From assembly GCA_046262735.1 (NCBI GenBank), contig JBHEMD010000206.1:1-18641 (forward strand): a stretch of 18,641 nucleotides of DNA. The letters run 5' to 3'. Shown piece by piece: positions 14,245 through 18,641 of the stretch (its first letter is position 1; each line of letters begins with the position of its first letter). This DNA is from AV17 sp046262735 (lineage in GTDB: Bacteria > Verrucomicrobiota > Verrucomicrobiia > Chthoniobacterales > UBA10450). Below the pieces are notes generated by a model. The model worked only from the letters and a program-made list of their open reading frames with translations. It did no database searches and was not told the origin of the DNA. The position numbers and the translations under genes are program-made.

Positions 14245-15192
14245 ATGCGGCGCGCGTTCTTCATCGTGGGGCCCACCGCCACCGGTAAATCGGAGCTCGC
14301 CGCCGGTGTCGCGCACAAGCTCGGCGCCGAAATTATTAGCGTCGATGCTTTCCAAATCTATCGCGGCCTCGATTTGTTGAGCGGCAAGCCGGAGCCGGAA
14401 ACACTGGCCGGGGCCCCACACCATCTCATCGGGACGATGCCGATCTTGGAAGAGATGAACGCGGAAAAGTTTCGGCAGTTTGCGGCCCAAGCGCTGGCCG
14501 AAATTCATTCGCGGGGCAAACCCGCCATCGTAGTCGGCGGCAGTGGTCTTTACGTCAAAGCTCTGACGCATGGTCTGTCACCGGCGCCGGCCGGCGACCC
14601 GAAACTGCGCGCTCAACTTAACGAACTGACTTTCGATGGACTCCGCGCCAAGCTTCTCGAGCTCGATCCGGTAAGCGCGCGCAAGATCGACATGAAAAAT
14701 CGCCGTCGCGTTGTCCGCGCGGTCGAGATTTGCCTGACGAGCGGAAAACCGGCTTCGGCCGAGCGCGCACAATGGTCTGCTGTAGCCGGGGTCGGTGACC
14801 CCGGCCTGCCGGCATCAGCGATGCGGGCTACAGGCGTGTTCGTCTTGCGCGAGCGCGATGAGCTTTACGCGCGAATCAATCGCCGCGTGGAAGCAATGTT
14901 CGAGCGTGGCGTCATTGAAGAAGTGCGGGCCATCGGCCCGATGAGCGCGACCGCGTCACAGATGATCGGCCTCCGAGAGATCCGCCAATTACTCGAGGGA
15001 GAAATGTCGATCTTGCAATGCATCGCGCAGATTCAGCAGTTTACCCGGCGCTATGCCAAAAGGCAGTTGACCTGGTTTCGGCGGCAAACTACTTTTCGGC
15101 CGCTGAACTTGTCATCGCTAAGTCACGACGAAGCTGTGACCTGGATTTCGCAACTCGCCAAAGCTTCCGCAGTTGCGCAGGGCAATGATTGA
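14245..15192 (+). CDS. miaA: tRNA dimethylallyltransferase, with an in-frame repeat insertion
   Basis: MiaA transfers a dimethylallyl group to N6 of A37 in tRNAs reading UNN codons. The 315-residue product has the P-loop GPTATGKS (9-16), DAFQIYRGLDLLSGKP (family form DSMQVYRGMDIGTAKP), GGSGLYVKAL, KNRRRVVRAVEI and the C-terminal QFTRRYAKRQLTWFR. Residues about 179-196 (around AVAGVGDPGLPASAMRAT) are encoded by a 54-bp palindromic repeat between SGKPASAERAQW and VFVLRERDELYARI, in a variable linker before the ARINRRVEAMFERGVIEEV helix. The frame stays open and the core motifs are intact, so the enzyme is probably active. The stop overlaps the hflX start by eight bases. Confidence 0.9.
   Translation: MRRAFFIVGPTATGKSELAAGVAHKLGAEIISVDAFQIYRGLDLLSGKPEPETLAGAPHHLIGTMPILEEMNAEKFRQFAAQALAEIHSRGKPAIVVGGSGLYVKALTHGLSPAPAGDPKLRAQLNELTFDGLRAKLLELDPVSARKIDMKNRRRVVRAVEICLTSGKPASAERAQWSAVAGVGDPGLPASAMRATGVFVLRERDELYARINRRVEAMFERGVIEEVRAIGPMSATASQMIGLREIRQLLEGEMSILQCIAQIQQFTRRYAKRQLTWFRRQTTFRPLNLSSLSHDEAVTWISQLAKASAVAQGND
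14780..14833 (+). repeat. 54-bp palindromic element inside the miaA coding frame
   Basis: The outer arms CTGTAGCC (14780-14787) and GGCTACAG (14826-14833) are perfect inverted copies. Between them lie two hairpins: CCGGGGTC-GGT-GACCCCGG (stem 8, loop 3) and GCATC-AGC-GATGC (stem 5, loop 3). The fold resembles a three-way junction. Length is exactly 18 codons. In this orientation two of three frames contain stops (CTG TAG; CGG TGA), and the one used is the open one. I recall similar sequences as intergenic repeats in soil Verrucomicrobia, but could not search. Confidence 0.75.
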
Positions 15193-16459
15193 GATTCGTC
15201 CGAAGAAAACGCACGAGCGCGCCTTGTTGATCGGCTTGGAAAAGCAGGGCGTATCCAAATGGGACTTGAAGGATTCGCTCGAAGAGTTGGCTGAGCTGGC
15301 CAACTCGGCCGGCGCCGAAGTCGTCGACACCGTCACCCAAAAACTGCAAAAACCGACCGCGCCCTACTACATCGGCAAAGGTAAAGCCGAATCGCTCAAG
15401 AATTCGTTGCAAGATCGACAAGTGACCTCGGTTATTTTTAACGACGAACTTTCACCCGCCCAGGGGCGCAACCTGGAAAACCTTTTCGCGCGCAAAGTGC
15501 TCGATCGCACCCAGCTCATCCTCGACATTTTCGCGCAGCGCGCCCGCAGCCGTGAAGGCCGCCTCCAGATTGAGCTCGCGCAATTGCAGTATCTCTTGCC
15601 GCGGCTCACACGAATGTGGCACCACTTGTCTCGCCAGACGGGGGGGATCGGCACGCGCGGGCCGGGTGAAACCCAGTTGGAAGTCGATCGGCGCCGAGTC
15701 CAGGAACGGATCGCGCGTCTGGAACGCGAGCTCGAGGCGGTGCGTAAAACGCGCGCCGTGCAGCGGCAAGGTCGCAAACGCCATCAATGGCCGGTCGCTG
15801 CGGTTGTCGGTTACACGAACGCCGGCAAATCGACTCTGCTCAATCTGCTCACGGGCGCGGATGTTGTCGCCGAGAACAAACTTTTTGCCACACTCGACCC
15901 GACCACGCGCAGCTTGGTTTTGCCGAACAAACAGCGCGTCCTGCTTACCGATACGGTCGGGTTTTTGCGTAAATTGCCGCATACACTGATCGAATCATTC
16001 AAGGCAACGCTCGAGGAAGTGAGCGAAGCCGACCTGCTCATCCACATTGTCGATCTTAGCCACGCGCGCGTAGACGAGCAGATGGACGCGGTCGATACCG
16101 TAGTCAAAGAGCTCGAAGCCTTCGGCAAACAAACCCTCATCGTCTTCAACAAGATCGACAATCTGGAAGGCCGCGAGCTGGTCGACGCGTATCTGAAGCG
16201 CTTCCCCGGCAGTGTGGCGATCTCCGCGCGGACCGGCGAAGGCGTGAACGATCTCGTGCGCGCGCTGCAGGAGGCGCTCGCTTCCTGGCGCTTACGCTCG
16301 CGTTTCCGGATTCCGGCAAGTGAATCGGCTCTCATCGCTGAGATTCACCGTGTCGGTCACGTGCTCGAGCTAAAATATGACGGCGACCACGCGCGCATTG
16401 TCGCGCACGTCCCGCCCGAGCTCGCGCAGAAACTGGAGCGTTACGCCGCACCTTCTTGA
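15185..16459 (+). CDS. hflX: GTPase HflX (ribosome-associated)
   Basis: HflX is a GTPase that binds 50S and 70S ribosomes and splits stalled or hibernating ones. The 424-residue product has the N-terminal HflX domain (PYYIGKGKAESL, FNDELSPAQGRNLE, VLDRTQLILDIFAQRARSRE), the linker QTGGIGTRGPGETQLEVDRR, and the G domain: G1 GYTNAGKS, G2 region FATLDPTTR, G3 DTVGFLRKLPH, G4 NKID and G5 SART. It is full length. ATG 15185 overlaps the miaA stop (ATGATTGA), with AGGG upstream, so translation is coupled. A TTG at 15173 is less likely. The miaA-hflX pairing matches enterics, but hfq between them is absent. Confidence 0.93.
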   Translation: MIEIRPKKTHERALLIGLEKQGVSKWDLKDSLEELAELANSAGAEVVDTVTQKLQKPTAPYYIGKGKAESLKNSLQDRQVTSVIFNDELSPAQGRNLENLFARKVLDRTQLILDIFAQRARSREGRLQIELAQLQYLLPRLTRMWHHLSRQTGGIGTRGPGETQLEVDRRRVQERIARLERELEAVRKTRAVQRQGRKRHQWPVAAVVGYTNAGKSTLLNLLTGADVVAENKLFATLDPTTRSLVLPNKQRVLLTDTVGFLRKLPHTLIESFKATLEEVSEADLLIHIVDLSHARVDEQMDAVDTVVKELEAFGKQTLIVFNKIDNLEGRELVDAYLKRFPGSVAISARTGEGVNDLVRALQEALASWRLRSRFRIPASESALIAEIHRVGHVLELKYDGDHARIVAHVPPELAQKLERYAAPS

Positions 16460-16504
16460 GGCTGCCGATCTGTTCCTGCGAGCGGCGTCCGCGGCCACCC
16501 CGAC

Positions 16505-16864
16505 TCAATTCTTCTCGTCCCGCTGATCCTCGCGCAAAAACGGTGGGGTCGGCAGTGGTAACAACAAGGAAAGCAACAACAGCACCCCGAAAATGATGAA
16601 AAGAACCGGTATCTCGATGTCTTCGCGTAATCGACCCGTCTGCCGAAGAACCGAAAAAATCGAGCTGACCATCAGAAACGCGCCGATGACAAAGCTGAAC
16701 TTGTTAACGCCGCTCGCGGCCAGGACCAAAATGCCGGCGACGCCAAGTCCTCCCGTCCAGAGCCAATCGACCCCCGGAATGACGCCCAGGGTATTGAGAA
16801 GCCACGCGATTCCCAACGCGATCACGAGCATTGCCAGTATAATCATGCTTTTTGTTGGGCTCAT
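16505..16864 (-). CDS. Small multi-pass membrane protein, unknown function
   Basis: The 119-residue product has about four hydrophobic segments: SMIILAMLVIALGIAWLLN, WLWTGGLGVAGILVLAAS, FSFVIGAFLMVSSIFSVL and IPVLFIIFGVLLLLSLLLPL. A charged connector (RQTGRLREDIE) precedes the last, and the C-terminus is charged (REDQRDEKN). The layout resembles the membrane part of LiaF/LiaI-like proteins, but no definite family can be named. ATG 16864 is used because the upstream frame (to 16990) has no membrane or family character. It lies 62 bases downstream of the DUF4440-like gene on the same strand and is convergent with hflX. Confidence 0.7.
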   Translation of the reverse strand: MSPTKSMIILAMLVIALGIAWLLNTLGVIPGVDWLWTGGLGVAGILVLAASGVNKFSFVIGAFLMVSSIFSVLRQTGRLREDIEIPVLFIIFGVLLLLSLLLPLPTPPFLREDQRDEKN

Positions 16865-16926
16865 GTTGTGATGTTTGCGTTCATGAAACTGGCAATAGTG
16901 TAGCCGCCGAACGAGAAGGAACTCAA

Positions 16927-17469
16927 CTACTCCCTTGGCGCAGGAGAAGCCGATGGCTGCTCGTTTGCCATATCTACTACACAGCGCCACTGCCCATCGC
17001 TGTCCAAGCGCCAGATTGCCATTCCTCGAAGAGGGATCGTTATCGGCTGTCCATTCGGACCCGGCACCGTCAGCTCATCGGTCGCCGGCATGTATGCCAT
17101 CTTACCGTCGGGCGAGAATACGACCTTTTTTGATACCCAGCGGATCTTAAACCCGGGCGTTTTCAGACTCGCGGCGACGTAGTCGCGAATCGCGGCCTTC
17201 CCCTCCAGCGTGGGCTGCCCCGGAAAAATCAACACCGCATCGTCACTCCAGTACGAAACGATCTTCTCCACATCCTGCCCGGCCGTGGCAAGCGCCGCCC
17301 ATTCCGCATCGCGTTGCAGCAGTTTCTTTTCTTCCGCCGCCGCATCGAAGTGAGAACGCGGCGAACAGGCGAACAGCGTGCAAAGAGAAACGAGTAAGAG
17401 GAACCGACGACATATCTCGCGAAATTGCTGGAATCCGAGCGCCGCGGGCGTTTGAATCGTCGCGTCCAT
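16927..17469 (-). CDS. SnoaL/DUF4440-like lipoprotein
   Basis: The 180-residue product begins with an extended basic region, then a lipoprotein signal (FLLLVSLCTLFACS, lipobox LFAC), so it is probably anchored in a membrane after lipidation. The mature domain follows the DUF4440/NTF2-like pattern: LLQRDAEWAALATAGQDVEK, then YWSDDAVLIFPGQPTLEGKA (the D-A-V-x-x-x-P and G-x-x-A-I signature), and a closing strand WRLDSDGQWRCVVDMAN. Such domains bind small ligands or act as isomerase-like folds; no catalytic role is evident. ATG 17469 is preferred, with a GTG at 17526 possible. It lies downstream of ftsH on the same strand, separated by a palindrome-rich gap. Confidence 0.75.
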   Translation of the reverse strand: MDATIQTPAALGFQQFREICRRFLLLVSLCTLFACSPRSHFDAAAEEKKLLQRDAEWAALATAGQDVEKIVSYWSDDAVLIFPGQPTLEGKAAIRDYVAASLKTPGFKIRWVSKKVVFSPDGKMAYMPATDELTVPGPNGQPITIPLRGMAIWRLDSDGQWRCVVDMANEQPSASPAPRE

Positions 17470-17524
17470 TTGTGACCCAAGCTTGAACGCCAAGTGCCGG
17501 CGAGCGCAAGTCTGGCCGTTGATC

Positions 17525-17567
17525 ACAAGTCCTGTAGGGGAAGCGGTTCGCTTCCCGGTGCACTTGT
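17525..17567. repeat. 43-bp nested palindromic repeat
   Basis: The outer arms ACAAGT (17525-17530) and ACTTGT (17562-17567) enclose a hairpin GGGAAGC-GGTTC-GCTTCCC (17538-17556). It lies upstream of the DUF4440-like gene, and its left end touches the alternative GTG start at 17526. The design resembles the other nested repeats in the window. Confidence 0.6.
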
Positions 17568-17586
17568 CAACTGCGTGCAGTTTTCA

Positions 17587-17611
17587 TGCATCGTAAGCCG
17601 CTTATGATGCA
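17587..17611. repeat. 25-bp imperfect palindrome between ftsH and the DUF4440-like gene
   Basis: Arms TGCATC (17587-17592) and GATGCA (17606-17611), with an inner pair TAAG (17594-17597) and CTTA (17601-17604), give ten paired bases around CCG. No T-run follows on either strand, so an operator or repeat is more likely than a terminator. It is 111 bases after the ftsH stop. Confidence 0.45.
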
Positions 17612-17722
17612 GAGTGGATGAGCCGTGAAGAGTCCGGTGGATTGGCGGGAGCAAACGCTCAATCTCAGATAAACGTACGATTTGCCGCTAAGGGCAGCGA
17701 CCGCTCTACAGTCCGGCTCCGA

Positions 17723-18641
17723 CTACGCGGGTGCCCCGCCGAGGGCGCCGGGCAGCGGGGGAGTGACGTCGGGCGCGGCGATGACTTGCTTGGGCGGTTT
17801 TTCCGGCGGCATCTTTTCGCTCGGTGGCGGGCTGATGCTCGGCGGCGGATGGATCAAGCGGCCATGCTCGACGATTTCTTTGAGCTGGGAGCCGTCGAGC
17901 GTTTCGTACTCGAGCAATGCTTTGGCGATGACTTCGAGTTTATCGCGGTGCGCGGAGAGCGTTTCTTTCGCGAGTCGGTAGGCATCGTCCAGCAGTTTTT
18001 TTACTTCCTGATCGATTTGTTCGGCAGTCGCTTCGCTGTAATCGCGCGCCCGAGAGATGTCGCGCCCAAGAAAAACGTAATCCTCATGGTCGCCGTACTC
18101 GACCATGCCCATTTTTTCGCTCATGCCCCATTCGCAAACCATCCGGCGCGCGATCGCGGTCGACATTTTGATGTCGCCCCGGGCGCCGTTGGTGATGTCG
18201 CCAAACGTGATTTCCTCGGCGACGCGGCCGCCCATGCTGACGGCGAGACCGGCGAGCAATTCGTTTTTGCGGTTGGTATATTTGTCTTCTTCCGGCAACC
18301 ACATGGTCGAGCCGAGCGATGGCCCGCGCGGGATAATGGTGACTTTGTGGAGCGGCTCGGTGTGCGGCAAAAGCTCGAGCAGCAGCGCGTGACCCGCTTC
18401 GTGGTAAGCGGTGTTTTGTTTTTCTTTTTCGCTCAGGGCGAGGCTGCGGCGTTCCTTGCCCCAACGGACTTTGTCGCGCGCTTCTTCCAACTCGGCGAGG
18501 GTGATGCCCTTTAATCCGCGACGCGCGGCAAGCAGCGCTGCTTCGTTTATCACGTTGGCCAGCTCGGCGCCGGAATAACCAGGCGTGCCGCGGGCGACCA
18601 CGGCAAGATCGACACCTTCGGCGAGTTTCACTTTCTTGGAG
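17723..18641 (-). CDS. ftsH: FtsH membrane AAA+ zinc protease, C-terminal part (partial)
   Basis: FtsH is the membrane-bound ATP-dependent protease that degrades membrane proteins and short-lived regulators. The visible 305 residues hold the end of the AAA+ domain (GTPGYSGAELANVINEAALL, the second region of homology context), then the M41 protease domain with HEAGH (zinc ligands and catalytic Glu), RGPSLGSTMWLP, and the segment GGRVAEEITFGDITNGARGD that supplies the third ligand and helps define the M41 fold. The tail ends in a Pro-rich stretch (HPPPSISPPPSEKMPPEKPP), more extended than in many homologues. The membrane helices, Walker A and Walker B lie beyond the right edge. Confidence 0.96.
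   Translation of the reverse strand, partial: SKKVKLAEGVDLAVVARGTPGYSGAELANVINEAALLAARRGLKGITLAELEEARDKVRWGKERRSLALSEKEKQNTAYHEAGHALLLELLPHTEPLHKVTIIPRGPSLGSTMWLPEEDKYTNRKNELLAGLAVSMGGRVAEEITFGDITNGARGDIKMSTAIARRMVCEWGMSEKMGMVEYGDHEDYVFLGRDISRARDYSEATAEQIDQEVKKLLDDAYRLAKETLSAHRDKLEVIAKALLEYETLDGSQLKEIVEHGRLIHPPPSISPPPSEKMPPEKPPKQVIAAPDVTPPLPGALGGAPA

Noticed and set aside
17538..17556. tRNA T-arm (GGTTCG in a hairpin)
   Set aside because: No acceptor, D or anticodon arm can be formed around it; it is the core of a nested palindrome.
17618..18514. 298-residue rightward frame rich in Phe and Arg
   Set aside because: Antisense shadow of ftsH, whose HEAGH and AAA+ motifs are on the other strand.

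Overview
The window looks like a chromosomal segment of a soil-type Verrucomicrobiota bacterium, possibly Chthoniobacterales. This is an inference. It rests on the GC-rich coding style, on the mix of families (delta-60 repeat protein, WAVG-repeat protein, LptG, an RRM protein beside miaA-hflX), on many small palindromic intergenic repeats, and on a site matching the LexA operator published for Verrucomicrobia (TGTTC-N4-GAACA). Most genes are housekeeping: DNA repair and replication restart, LPS export, Fe-S carrier, tRNA modification, ribosome-associated GTPase and membrane protease. No rRNA, tRNA, CRISPR array, transposase or phage gene was seen.

Left part (1-4.9 kb). A leftward ImuB-like fragment runs off the left edge. 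It begins directly at the helix-hairpin-helix region, lacks the polymerase palm, and has a near-perfect LexA-type operator just upstream. Next come a leftward DinG-family helicase and a divergent rightward cluster: lptG, a conserved unknown protein (ATGA overlap) and an A-type Fe-S carrier.

Accessory part (4.95-8.5 kb). A small Ser/Pro/Lys-rich lipoprotein is followed by two decayed genes with overlapping 3' ends, each interrupted by an in-frame TAA: an HExxH-type protein and a WAVG-repeat protein. A secreted seven-repeat delta-60 protein and a small one-helix membrane protein follow.

Middle (8.6-13.3 kb). rarA (leftward, with an unusually short C-terminus) diverges from a universal stress protein. 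An M23 metallopeptidase (leftward) diverges from a UDP-sugar epimerase, which is followed by a sulfotransferase. The last two may together modify a surface glycan.

Right part (13.3-18.6 kb). A 387-base region with several hairpins leads into an RNA-binding RRM protein with a strong intrinsic terminator. miaA and hflX follow with overlapping ends. The miaA frame contains an 18-codon palindromic repeat. Leftward genes for a small membrane protein, a DUF4440/SnoaL-like lipoprotein and the C-terminal part of FtsH close the window.

The most notable points are the LexA-controlled palm-less ImuB, the palindromic element read through inside miaA, the attenuator-like leader of the RRM gene, the adjacent pseudogenes, and the variety of structured intergenic repeats.
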